Source: Icerya purchasi
Taxonomy: Eukaryota > Arthropoda > Insecta > Hemiptera > Monophlebidae
Direction of reading: 5' to 3'
DNA: 64,000 nt
NCBI GenBank assembly: GCA_039619475.1
Contig: CM077115.1
Coordinates: 478,590,400 to 478,654,399 of the forward strand
Part shown: piece after piece, positions 11,370 to 22,790 of the stretch
How the letters are laid out: each line of letters starts with the position of its first letter
Numbering within the stretch: the first letter of the stretch is position 1
Made by a program: the position numbers and the translations under genes
Notes under the pieces: model-generated
What the model was told of the DNA's origin: nothing
What the model saw: the letters and a program-made list of their open reading frames with translations, nothing else
The model's database searches: none

Positions 11370-14300
11370 ATATATATATAAATACTTAATCCGACATAGG
11401 CGTTTCACGTTAAATCAACGGCCCTGTGCCCTAGCACAGCCACACCCAAATTGTTATATTATACGAAGAAGAATTTAATATTAAAAGCATATCTATATGT
11501 TTTAGAAAAGAAAAAATTATTATGAAGATAGCAGTCGACGGGAAAAAAAGATTTTAATGCGGAGATAGGAAATTAATATCAAGCGTAGCAGACAAAAAAT
11601 TGTTTATCAGTAATAAAGGACACGTCTGGGCAATTTTCGTGCGCTCAAATGGGGGGGGGGATTATGAATTTACAGCAGTACTGGTGACGTCATCGAGCAT
11701 ATATTAACTGAAAGTTGCCTCGAGCAACACATACTACTACCAGCGAGCATTGCGTTTCTTCTATCAAGTTGTCATTCGCAGTTTTTGATAGTAAGCCGTC
11801 GATGGGAAACGTACTAGGTATCCGCGGCGCAGTGAAAAAATTGAAATTGTCGGAGAAAAGACAAAAAAGAGAACGACAAACTGACGAAGGAAGGTGGAGA
11901 GAAATCGGCCAAACAGATCCGGAGCCGGCGCAGAACATTGTTGTCAATTTTTAGTTTCGCTTTAAAACCACTTCGCCACGATGCTGATTAGTTCGTTCAC
12001 GATGCGGAGAGTAAAGTAGCCGGGCTAAGACAAATGCGTGTGGAAAACGAAAGAAAAATTTTCCCTTCACACGTACCCCCTCATCTACCTGTTAACAGTT
12101 GCGGCAACGAGTGTTCGGACCCAATTGGATACCTGAGCCGTAATGCTAGGCAATAAATTAGCTTCCAGTAAGTACACATCGAGTAAGTGTTAAAGTAAAT
12201 ACGAGTACAGCGTCCTAGTAGTCGTCTGCGCATCCGCGTTTAACCCGTAAATTTAATTTAAGCGTTAATAATAGATTATTTACAAAGAGCATTATTACGC
12301 CTGGTGATTACATATTCATGCCTAGTTTAGTCTTCCCTTTTCAGGTATGCTCATAATTTGCAGCTAATTCAAAATCTGCCCGATGTTCATTCTCAACGGC
12401 CGCCGGGACATGCGACATCAAAGATATGCAAGCATAAAGTACCGCCGCATTTACCCTAGACAAAGAATCGTTTACTTTTTACGACTACAACACGTAAATT
12501 TTACAAATCCCCGTTGGAAATTGCAAAAAAGTTTCATATATTTATCGCCATTTTGAGTTATTTCGTTTATTATTAATTCGACAAAGTTGATTTATTCAAC
12601 ATTACTTGGAAACGGTATTTGTTGGCGACTCACCGCGATCTGTGATTTCTACGCTTAAGCAACTGGCGATTAGATTTGCTCGGTATTAAAATTGTATCGT
12701 AATTCCGTAATTATTTATTCACTTATTAATATATTTGTCTTGCATAAAATATGTAAAGAATTCACTTGATTTTTTTTATAGTGCGCAATTGTTTACACAT
12801 TTTTACAGTCTTATCTCTTGCACTATTATTAGTTCCGCTATATACTAATTTCCCTACCGTTCCTTTACTTTCATGTACATCAGCAAATTATTTCTGGAAA
12901 TATCTTTAACGAGGTGCGTGCCCTACCACTTTTTTTTTTATTTTTATTTTTTTGATTATTATGCATCTCTTCTTTTGTCGGTACTTTTATCACACTGGAT
13001 CGTGGTCAGCATTTTAAAAATGGCTACCACCGGAGCAGATAATTTTTTCAAGGCGCGCCAATTTAAAAATTACAGTGCTTCATTACAGAAGATAAGGCTT
13101 AACCAGTGTAGCCTGATTTTGAGTATAAGCTAACAGGGCTAGTAATCAAATTGACTACAGACATGAATATTGGCCACGATGGAAATTATTTACGATTACG
13201 TTCTAAAGTAGAAGTCAGTAATAATCATCTATACTAACTATCGGACTTTCCAAAACAAAATATATATAGTTCAAATTTCGCATTAAAAAATGCGTACATC
13301 AGTTTTTCTTTTAGAAATTCGCAAAACTTACAAAGGTTAAATACGAAGTATTGTGTGCGTAAATCCTAAAATAATACAGGTGTTATGACTTCATCCGTGT
13401 AAATTTATGTATCAAATTTTTTTTCTTATCGATATTGCAGTCTACGATCCGCAACGTTATAATAAAAAGTTAACATGATTTTTTATCGCCGTAATGAAGA
13501 AATTATTAAATTGCCAACTGATAGCGCTGTAATAGCACAGTAAAAGTTTTTCCATTCCATTACCGATATTATAAACATGTAATTCTCAAAATCGGGCTAC
13601 ATTCGGTCAAGCTTCTCCGTATTTATTTTTGTAAGATTTTTTTTCACCTGTTCGCCATCTCACTGTCAGCCAGCTACTCTGTGGCACAGTTGGCTAGTTA
13701 ATTGTGTTTCATTCAGGCAAGAAGACCTGAGATATCCTACTGCAGTACCTTGAAAATTTTTAGTAATTTTACTTAGGCTTAATGTCCGCAATAGACACGC
13801 GCCACAAAAAAAAACAAAAACAAACAACAAACCATCATTGTTTATTATTTATCTTTTAGTTAATTTCTCTATACATATGTATATACAAATTTGTTGCAAA
13901 CGTGAAAATCAAAAAGCATTTTCAAAAATTGCATCAACAACCGGTCATAATTAATAAATTCCCGAAAAACCAAAAACAAAATTAATCCTAATTCCTGAGA
14001 ATGAAAAATCAGTAAAAACTTCGCTCGAAAAATACTGAATGATTTGTTCTACGATTTTTTTTTCCTTTTTGTTAATGTAAAAATGAAATACTTAAAAAGA
14101 TAAAAGTTTTTACCTACAACCGTTTAGCAGGAAGAAAAATTGGATTTTTATTTTCGGCAAAAATTAATTATCAATTATATAGTAACCGCTAAAAATAATT
14201 TAACTGGTCAGTAACGACGTGTAATGTCCAAAAATAGATTAAAACAATAAAAGCCGAAAACATCGACCTGCAAATTTATAAAAACTATATAATTACCAGT

Positions 14301-14814
14301 TTGACTAAACAAACTTCAAAATCTATATTCACAAAATGTTGCTGTAGACTGAAATTTGCACTAACTTGTTCCAAAAAAAAAAAAAAACGCCAAAAATTTG
14401 TTTCATGTTATTTTGTAGATTTATGTTGCGATTCCTCGAGTATATTTTGTTTGATTCTTTTTTTTTTTTTGAATTAATTCGAATAAATGTTTATTAATAG
14501 AAACAAATGAACAATATCACGCAGTTTGCAACAATAATACGGTATGAAGCGAGCTTGATTGTAGATTTGCACAAATTTATAATTACAACAGTTTTTGCTA
14601 AGGAAAAGAAGATCAATAAAAAAACTACCTGCGTATTGACTCATTTTAATGGTTAAATTTATTACATTTCACGATTCCACAACTAATCATATAATTTATT
14701 ACGTGCATCCGTTACAGAGTGCTACTAACCGAATATGGGTTGGAAGCATTAATTTAAGGGAGGCATCGAGTATTTGAAAGCAAATATATTCCAACTCCCT
14801 AACTCTGCTTAATA
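11370..14814. other. Unique non-coding sequence
   Basis: No recognisable gene or transposon. Features seen are a G10 run (11,651-11,660), a TGACGTCA palindrome (CRE-like octamer) near 11,687-11,694, and many A/T runs between 13,800 and 14,470. The overlapping frames at 11,690-11,954 on both strands have no familiar motif. Confidence 0.4.
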
Positions 14815-14856
14815 TATGTTTGCTATATACATATATACATACACACATACACACAC

Positions 14857-14914
<58 letters not shown>
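14815..14914. repeat. (CA)n(TA)n microsatellite
   Basis: ACATACACAC-type steps are followed by a long TA array. Confidence 0.95.
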
Positions 14915-14917
<3 letters not shown>

Positions 14918-14984
14918 GACTATGTTGTTCTTATACCGGAGTGCACTAACTTTTTATCTCATGATTATGGTTCGTTATTCTATA

Positions 14985-15574
14985 TCAGATAACAAATCTG
15001 AATGCAGCGATAGAGGCGCTGGAACTCCGATACTGGAATAGCCTTCAGCTGGTCGGTTACAGCCGTTTGAATGTTTTCGAGTGTCGCAAAATGAGTTCCC
15101 TTGAGGTGATTTTTCAATCTCGGGAAGAGAAAAAAATCACAAGGACTCAAGTCAGGCGAATAAGGAGGCTGAGGAGCCACAGGAATGTTTTTACTGGCCA
15201 AAAACTCGTCGACTCTCTTTCTTCTGAAAATGCCTTAAACCACCGAAAAACCTGGGCTCTTGACAAAACACCGTCTCCGTAGGCCTGCTGAAGTTTAGCA
15301 AGAGTTTCCGTTGCACTGTGCCCAAGTCTGAAGCAAAACCTGATAGCACATCGTTGCTCGAAATTTATGTCAGTCATTTTTAGAACACAATAGAAAAAAC
15401 TGTTTCACAAAAAAAAAAAAAAAACGCTACGAACAACCAAATGACTCGAGCGAGTTCAAACTCGTACTGAAGGCGTATCACATGTTTCCCTGCCGCTCCT
15501 CCAATCGTAGCGCCTCAAGTGCTGCCAGATCGAACACTACGTTGCCAGTCTCATTACTTAATTTACGGGCCTCG
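14985..15574 (-). pseudogene. Internally deleted mariner element
   Basis: Minus-strand mariner relic. The 5' terminal repeat reads CGAGGCCCGTAAATTAAGTA from 15,574 down, next to TA at 15,575-15,576. Translation from 15,377 gives the N-terminal helix-turn-helix region (EQRCAIRFCFRLGHSATETL, then YGDGVLSRAQVFRWFKAF). It then jumps, with a frame change near 15,210, to the C-terminal block SKNIPVAPQPPYSPDLSPCD plus FFLFPRLKNHLKGT. The middle, holding the first two catalytic aspartates, is gone; only the third (SPCD) remains. The 3' terminal repeat is not found, so that end is truncated or decayed. It cannot encode a transposase. Confidence 0.85.
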
Positions 15575-15587
15575 TATGTATATGTAT

Positions 15588-15947
15588 ATTAATTACAACG
15601 TAATTCATAGGCTACCCCTTATTCGAAAAAATGTCCCAATTTTATATAAAGTTTGTTATATTTTATAGGATTTTTGTTATTGTTATTTAAAAAGTGTCAC
15701 AATTTTATGTAATGAAATATGTAACGAAAAATGTAACGAAAAAATGTTTTAATTTTATATAATGAAAGTTAAATATTAGAATAGGATTTTTGTGGTTATG
15801 TTGATTTTCTTTTTGTGTTGATGCCAGTAAGAATTACGTTGTAAATTTTGATCATTTTATATACAAAGTATAGAAGAGAAAGTGACAGAAATAAAAGCAA
15901 CAGGGGTCAAGGGAAACAACCCCTCGCGAGGCCAAAATGGCCGAGTC
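15588..15947 (+). mobile_element. MITE-like element, copy B
   Basis: Runs from TTAATTACAACGTAATTC to GGCCAAAATGGCCGAG, then (TA)n. Inside it, 15,591-15,845 is bounded by inverted TTACAACGTAATTC-type ends, so the family may itself be composite. No coding capacity. It starts 12 bp from the mariner terminus at 15,576. Confidence 0.75.
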
Positions 15948-15970
15948 TATATATATATATATATATATAC

Positions 15971-16545
15971 ATTAATTACAACGTAATTCTTACTGGCATC
16001 AACACCAAAAAAAATAACATAATCACAAAAATCCTATCCTAACATTTAACTTTCATTATATAAAATTAAGACATTTTTTGGTTACATATTTTGTTACATT
16101 AAATTGTGACATACTTTAAATAACAATCACAAAAATCCTATAAAGTATAACAAACGTTACATAAAATTGGGACATTTCTTGGGACATTTTTTGTGACCTT
16201 TTTTTGCGACATTTTTTCTAATAGGGGGTTGCCTAATTACAACGTAATTCTTAGGCTACCCCCATTAGAAAAAATGTCCCAATTTTATGTAACGCAAAAT
16301 GTCCAAGTTTTACGTAATGAAATATGTAACGAAAAATGTAACGAAAAAATGTCTTAATCTTATATAATGAAAGTTAAATGTTAGGATAGGATTTTTGTGA
16401 TTGTTATTTTTTTTTTGTGTTGATGCCAGTAAAAATTACGTTGTAAATTTTGATCATTTTGTACAAAGTATAGAAGAGAAAGAGACAGAAATGAAAGCAA
16501 GAGGGGTCAAAGGGCACAACCCTTTGCGAAGCCAATATGGCCGAG

Positions 16546-16546
<1 letters not shown>
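15971..16546. mobile_element. MITE-like copies C and D, head-to-head
   Basis: Copy C (15,971-16,234) is inverted and lacks the CCGAG end. Copy D (16,235-16,546) is complete. They meet at AATTACAACGTAATTC near 16,235, giving an imperfect palindrome with arms of roughly 200 bp. Outer flanks are (TA)n on both sides. Copies B and D end in the same CCGAGTY-(TA)n context. Confidence 0.75.

Positions 16547-16580
<34 letters not shown>
16547..16580. repeat. (TA)n microsatellite
   Basis: TA array flanking copy D of the MITE-like family. Confidence 0.95.
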
Positions 16581-16581
<1 letters not shown>

Positions 16582-18262
16582 GTGTGTTGAAAGATAACTG
16601 GTAATAATTAAAAACAACAGCGTAAATATTTATTTTCCCCCGGGTTTACATATTAGCTCCGCAAATATAATTATATTTTAATCTAATTTCTTTGGTTTTA
16701 TTTTTTCGTTTCTTTTTTTCTATTTAATTGTTTTCGAACTAAGAAAAATAATTACGTTTCTATGTGCGGCATAGTCGAAAATTTTTTCTATTCATCTGTT
16801 TTTACGAAATTTATGTCGACTTCTTGCTTACGATGAAGATGCTCTAGACACTCAACTTTGTTTCTGCTTCGAAAAGTCATTTTTAACAAATTACTTTTCT
16901 TTGTTAGTTCAGGCTAAAATTAAATTTCATCTTTTCTTCTTATTACATTTTAAAAAGCTTTTTTTTTAAAATTACTTTTAATAACTGAGAGCACTAGAGT
17001 AGTATTTTTGAACCACTTTTCGATTATCTCATTTACATCACGGACTGACGTACATTTATATAACTCGGCACATATTGTTAAGGCAAGTAAAAGAAAAGTT
17101 GACCGATCAAAGCTGAACAAATACTATCGAGAGATTGTAATATTTGACGCAAACAAAATACAAGTGTGCTTTTCATGCTTTAAAAAGAATTACACGTGGC
17201 CGAGAAAAACTCGCCTAAAACAATTCTAGGCAGATTTAAACTGCGACAAGGCTAATGAAAACGCTAATACGCGAAACAGGGTGCAAACAACTTCGAGCTA
17301 AGTACAATTTTAGCAGCAGCACTGTATACCTTTTCGCGAATAACATTGACACACTTGCGTACCACGAAGAACTATGGCATAATAAATAGGCTGCGAGCAA
17401 AGGATGGGTTGGCAGAGCGGCAAACCGATCGAGTACCGTTTCACAAAGGCTTCAAGTGCCAGAGTGGTGAAATGCAGACGCTGCAACTTGTCTTCATATA
17501 TTATGGAATGTGTGAGAAAAGCTGTTACAGAAGCAATAAACTTCTGGTTGAATATGTAACGGAATACGAAATAAGCGAGCTGGACGGATGAGGAAGAAAA
17601 AAAAGAAATCATTTGCCGCTATCTGGTAAATGTAATAAAGGTGCACATCGTCAGTTAATGCAACAGGATAAATTGGGTTTAAAGCGGCTGTTACTCGATC
17701 GATTTTTCTGTCGAATATATAGAACAGGAGGGGAGAATTACCGCGAACGGTGCATGCAACGTTTTTTTTTTTTGGGGGGGGGGGGGGGGGTGATCATTTT
17801 ATTACGATAAATTAGTTTATTCTGCACTTTAAACGATTCGCATTTATTTGGCAACATGGACGTACCGAAATGCACAATCGAACAATGTCGTGATATTTCG
17901 CAGTTCTTGTGCAGCGGATATCGTGAAAGCTGAAAATCATCGAAAGTCTTTTCAATGTATATTTTAATGATAAATGAGGAATTTTCGGTCCATGCAAGCG
18001 AATGAAGACGTTTACACTAAACTAGTTCCAGTTTGATCATACGAACGATTTATTACAGAGATACTTCGATATTATGGTCTCCTCCGTTACAATTTATAAA
18101 TTTTACTTTGTCATTTTTATTTTTCTTACGGTTTTTCGTTGCGTGATTGTCACCATACTTAACACATTTAAGATTTCGCCCACAGTATGTTTAGGTATGG
18201 CCAAATCGCTGACAATTTTTGTATTGCGGAAGTTCTTTTTTCTTCCGTGGTGGTTTTATTTG
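16581..18262. other. Unique non-coding sequence with T12G17 tract
   Basis: No recognised element. The notable feature is a T12 run directly followed by G17 (17,762-17,790), capable in principle of forming a G-quadruplex. Frames of 60-100 codons on both strands show no familiar motif. Confidence 0.4.
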
Positions 18263-18276
18263 GACTTAATGTGTAA

Positions 18277-18717
18277 TTCAACCGGTTCCTAGTTTCCTGC
18301 CTTGGTTTCAATCTATTCCTACCTGTCGTCGTTCCGCTGTTCTTTCCTTAATTAGGCTTAGAATCAATCATTCTCTACTCCCCTATTCTCGCTTTCGTTT
18401 TTCTTTAGCTCTTTCTCCTTTCTGCTCTCTTCACGCTTCTGAGCCTTCTTGTATTTGTGACTCAAATCACATCCTATTCGAATGTTCTGCACTCTCTAAC
18501 GAACGCTGCGTTCTTTACGCCCAACTTCTAGTTTTGGGTCTTCCTACTCCCTTTAACGCTACCTATATTCTTTCCTTCCCATTGCCTTCAGTTATTCCAT
18601 TGCTGCTGTCCTTTGTCTTTTCCATTTCTGACCGCTTGGCTATTTATTTGTAACTCTTAATTTTTCATGTTGTTGGGTGAAAGCCGCTGGCGCGCCCAGG
18701 GTAGGAAAAAAAAAAAA
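18277..18717 (+). mobile_element. LINE 3'-end-derived short element, copy 2
   Basis: A 441-bp insertion between exact 14-bp target duplications GACTTAATGTGTAA (18,263-18,276 and 18,718-18,731), ending in an A-run. It encodes the last ~110 codons of a LINE ORF2, including the Cys/His end motif (CSLHASEPSCICDSN, ILFECSALSNE), then a short 3' UTR. Its 5' end (CCGGTTCCTAG, after a few extra bases) coincides with the 5' end of the independently inserted copy at 50,876-51,314. This suggests a defined short non-autonomous element rather than random 5' truncation. Confidence 0.9.
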
Positions 18718-18731
18718 GACTTAATGTGTAA

Positions 18732-19181
18732 AGTATTTTTTGTTATTTTTTTTTACATAGAAGAGGGAAAATGATATTTGATTGGTTTGTTTACTTTTAA
18801 TAGTGCTGTTTAAGATGTTTATAATATCAGTGTTTTTAATGATGATACCTTTTGCCACATTTATAACTATATGTCCTAAATTTTCCACTTCCTGGTTTAT
18901 AGCTTCAACAGGTGTAGCAGTAGGATGCAGTCCTCGTATTAGAAACTAATAAGGTTTTTCCTTTTTTTTAAACTGGTTTAGAGTGAAATCGTAGCCTATG
19001 TAAGTCATGATTTATAGCTTTGTCCGTGTATGTTATTTAGTTCTACTATTATTTTTCTATAGCTGTTTTCATCAGGACACATTATCTTAATCTCGCCATT
19101 TTGTTCGAAAAGTAATGATTCCGTTTCGACTAATAAGTATATTAGCTAAGGAAACGATATTTTTCACGTTACATACAAATA
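18732..19181. other. Unique non-coding sequence
   Basis: Nothing recognised between the LINE-derived insertion and the mariner fragment. Confidence 0.45.
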
Positions 19182-19183
19182 TA

Positions 19184-19803
19184 CAAGCTATGTCCAAAAA
19201 GTCATGAAACACAATTTTTTTGTCGTGCTCCTCTTGCCTGTAGCTCGCTCGAACCGGTTTGGTTAGGTGGAGCTGACTCTCAGGTTCACAGCGTACCGCA
19301 GTTCAGTCTGTTCCGAGCATTGGTAGCGTTAGAATCGGTGAATTAGTGCATCCCTGCTTGGAAACCTCGTTGCTACGATGGCTGATTCAATTGAACAACG
19401 TCGTTGGGCGGTCAAGTTTTGCACAAAGCTCGACAAAAAAGCTGCTGAAACCTACACAATGCTGAAGCAATCCTACGGGGAGTCTGCTATGAGTTATGTG
19501 CGAGTTACGTGGTGAGTGAATAAGGACGGCCAGGAAGGGGTGGACGATAACCCTCGCTCTAACAACAAGTGGAAATGAAGAAAATGTGAACCGTGTTCGT
19601 GAATTGTTGAATTATGACCGCCGAATGAGTGTTCGGTTGTCAGCTGACTCTCTGAACATTCCACAAAGTTCTGCGTGCTCAGCATTGTTACGGAAGACTT
19701 GCACATGCGGAAGGTGTGCGTCAAGCTGGTCCCGAAATTTCTGACGGACGAATACAAAGCCAAACAATTCTCGGTGAAGATAGAGGTGGTGATCTGCTTG
19801 GCT
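19184..19803 (+). pseudogene. Mariner fragment (5' half)
   Basis: Starts after TA (19,182-19,183) with a mariner-type terminal repeat containing TGTCCAAAAAGTCATGAAAC. ATG at 19,378 opens a transposase N-terminus (EQRRWAVKFCTKLDKKAAET, then YTMLKQSYGES). A stop replaces the helix-turn-helix tail near 19,510. Later frames still show NVNRVRELL-, RRMSVRL- and HMRKVCVKLVPKFLTDE-like blocks of the mariner linker. All three catalytic aspartates and the 3' half are lost at a junction near 19,803, where LINE sequence begins. Confidence 0.8.
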
Positions 19804-20160
19804 TAAAGTCATTTTTGTTCAACGTTGTATTATCTTCTTTTACCTGCACTTCGCTACTTCCACTGACAGACTGTGACGATAGCAAAAGTAATTTATCTAT
19901 TTGCTCCTGTAATTTCTTGATGTGTTTTTTTAATTCTTGATTTTCCAGTAATAGTTTGTCGACTGGCAGGTTACGATCCTGATCAGTTTGGTCGGCTGAT
20001 GATTTACATGTTCGTTTTATTTTAATGCAATTATTGTCCACTGCGTTATCTGTATTTTTTGTTCGTTTTCTTCTGTTTTTTTTTGTTTTTTTTTATTTTT
20101 TATTTTAAAACAAGTTGTGGGTCCCGCAAGGCATACTGCCCGTCTGAGGGTGCCTAACAC
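19804..20160 (-). mobile_element. LINE 5' fragment with start of ORF1
   Basis: On the minus strand, a leader (GACGGGCAGTATGCCTTGCG, GGACCCACAAC) and an A-rich stretch precede an ATG at 20,039-20,041. The frame begins with a basic, polar stretch and then a probable coiled coil (LLLENQELKKHIKKLQEQID), as in many LINE ORF1 proteins. LINE-like coding stops near 19,804, at the mariner fragment. Assignment as ORF1 is inference from position, leader and coiled coil; no zinc knuckle is present in this part. Confidence 0.5.
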
Positions 20161-20249
20161 GCTTATTATCGTTTATTCGACAAATATGTTACGTATGTTA
20201 TAATATTTCATTACAATTAGTTTTCATAATTACACTAGGTGTAAAAAAA

Positions 20250-22790
20250 ACAAATTATAATAATAATAATAAGAAGAAGAAGAAGAAGTACAAACAAAAA
20301 ATAACTACTTATTGCTATGTAACAATTCCGTACTACATTTTTGACAACTGCGAATGGTCAATTCTCCGCCACAGCCAGCTCCCATTTTGTCTATTTTAAT
20401 ATCACTTATTAATAGTTTCAACTAACCATTGTTTAATTATTACTTTCCAGGTTCCTATCTCTTTTTGCATTATATTTTTTGAGATTCGTTCTAGCAGCTT
20501 AATCTATTTCATCCGTATTGTCGATTTTACTATTTATGTCTTTTGGTCGAATGAACTATATCTTCCTATTATTCCTTGTTATCCTGCTTTTTATCATTGT
20601 AGCTATTGATATACTGTGGTGTCTTATATTCAAGTAATCGGTGATAAAAGTATAGCATATTCTTGGAGACATTTCATTTTTCTCTCTCCGCCAGCTAATG
20701 TTAACCTGATGTTTATTAGGGAAAATTATCTTCAAGCATTTCTTTTGCTGTCTACTAATCTTTTTGATTATCGTTCTTTTTGCTTTCCCACAAATTGAAA
20801 TTCCATACACGATTCTAGACAGTACTATAGCATTATAGGTATTGAAAGAGTCAATTTATAAAATGCCGGTAGCATTTATCCAATTTTATTCTTCTTCTTT
20901 ATCCGCCGTCTCCAATTTGAAGGTTGACGATCCACGATTGAAAATTTTCTTTTACAATGGCCGATCGGAGGAGTTGTATAGAAGGGCAGTCGAACCAGTT
21001 GATAAGATTGTCCATCCATGAATTTTGTCGTCTTCCTCTCGATCTCTTCCCATTTATCTTTCCTTCCAAAATGACCTTCAGAATTTCGTATTTCGGGCCT
21101 CGTATGATGTGTCCGAGGTACCGTAGCTTCCGTTTCTTGATGGTAAGCATTAATTCAAGGGTCTTTCCCGTTCTTTGAAGTACTTCGATATTAGTAACTT
21201 TTTTCACCCATGATATTTTCAGAATACGCCGATAACAGTACATTTCAAATGCGGTAATCTTTTTTTTCCAATGATGCATTCAGGGTCCAGCTCTCGCAAC
21301 CATAAAGCAAAATAGAGAAGATGTACCACCTTAGCAGTGATTCGAAGTTCGAGCCTCAGGTCTTGATGGGTGAATAAGCTTTTCATTTTGGTGAGAGCTC
21401 TTCTAGCTTGCTTAATCCTGCTGCGTATTTATTAGATAAATTTATTACATGCTTGTCCCAAGATAGTGTTCTGTCGATGATTAATTCTAAATACTTAACC
21501 TCTTCCATTGATTCCAGTTGTATATATCCACAGTTCGAAGTAGAGATCAAGCGGTTATGTAAAAAATTATTGTTATGCATTGTAATGGGGATGGTTTATA
21601 TGTTCTATATGTACTGGATGCTCTTATATAAAAAAGCCTTCGATTTTTTTATGTTAATAGTTAGATGTTTACCATGTGCCTACCTACACATACTATTCAC
21701 ATCCTCTTGCAAGAGTTTTTCGGTTTCATGGATGTCTCGATGCTCGATAACGAGTGCTATGTCATCCGCATAAGCAAAAACTATCGGGTTTTTAATATAG
21801 GGAATTGGTATAAATCAAAAATAATAACGGAGCCAAAATAGTTCCTTGCCCCCCACCCCTATCGATGCGATTTCTTCTCTACTTAATTCTTCATCGATTT
21901 TTATTACGCTTTTTCTATTATGCAAATAACTTTCAAACCATTTATTTTACGTATCCACAATTCCCATTTGTTTCATAACTCGCAGTAATATTTGATGGCT
22001 TACCGTATCCAATGCTTTACTAATATCTATAAAAATTATAATAAATTGTCCACCGTTTGCCAACCCCTTATTTATCTTACTTGTTAGTGTGTTCTTAACA
22101 AAGATATTGTTGACTTCCCTTCTCTAAAACCAAATTGGTTATTATGCAACAATTCGTTTTTCTCCAGATAATTTCGTAGATGAAACGCAAGGTATTGTTC
22201 CAAAATTTTTGCTAATACTGATATTATAGTGATTGGTCTATAATTGTCACAAGCACTAAGCCGTTTTTATATATCGATCTAATAACACCAGTTTTTAGTC
22301 CATCAGGCATCCTACCTTCTTTAATTGAACAGTTAATTATTTTTGTAATTAGTGGTCTAAATATATCTACATTATTTTAACATCTGGAGCTCTAATACCA
22401 TCCCATCCTGGAGCTTTGTGAACTGGTATTCTGTTAATTATTTGTTCTACTTGTTTGTTAGTAACTTTTGGAATATAAAATGACGTGGGTGTCTGCTCTA
22501 AATTATCGTTATTTAACAATTGCGTATTACACATTTGAACACAATGCTGTTTTGATTGAGAGAAGTGATCAATAAATTTATTCGCCGTATGTTTTGCACT
22601 TGCAAAATGTCCCAAGATGACCTCATCAACTGAAGATTTGTTTTTATTGTATACTATATTATTGATTATCTGCCATACTTTTTTCGTATTGTTATTTAGC
22701 ATACTGAATTTGTTTATTATAATATTCTAGTTTTGCTTTTCTAATTTCATTTTTAGTCCATTTTAAATGTATGGCAGTTTTATGATTCAC
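20250..22790 (-). pseudogene. Decayed jockey/CR1-like LINE ORF2
   Basis: Minus-strand RT pseudogene with many stops and shifts. Order of motifs: RT lead-in (KVWQIINNIVYNKNKSSVDE) from 22,702; KAPGWDGIRAPDVK near 22,400; ISVLAKILEQYL-like and NNQFGFREGKST-like blocks around 22,120-22,250; FAYADDIALVIEH with YADD at 21,761-21,772; and YLELIIDRTLSWDKHV near 21,450. After an interruption, YGISICGKAKRTI and QKKCLKIIF follow at 20,810-20,730, and the end GTWKVIIKQWLV near 20,430. The interruption (20,885-21,425) is a foreign RTE fragment. The tail region carries GAA/AAT triplets (20,253-20,290). Clade assignment is by eye. Confidence 0.8.
20885..21425 (-). mobile_element. RTE-like LINE fragment nested in older LINE
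   Basis: Minus-strand C-terminal part of an RTE-type RT protein. It begins IKQARRALTKMKSLFTHQDL near 21,420, continues (after a shift) with YCYRRILKISWVKKVTNIEV, RKLRYLGHIIRGP and INGKRSRGRRQNSWMDNL, and ends near 20,899 in an AAGAAGAA tail. The surrounding LINE resumes on both sides, so this inserted later. One or two shifts are visible. The 348-bp frame 21,279-20,899 remains open. Confidence 0.8.

Noticed and set aside
11687..11694. TGACGTCA octamer as a CRE site
   Set aside because: A single 8-bp word with no promoter context is expected by chance at this scale.
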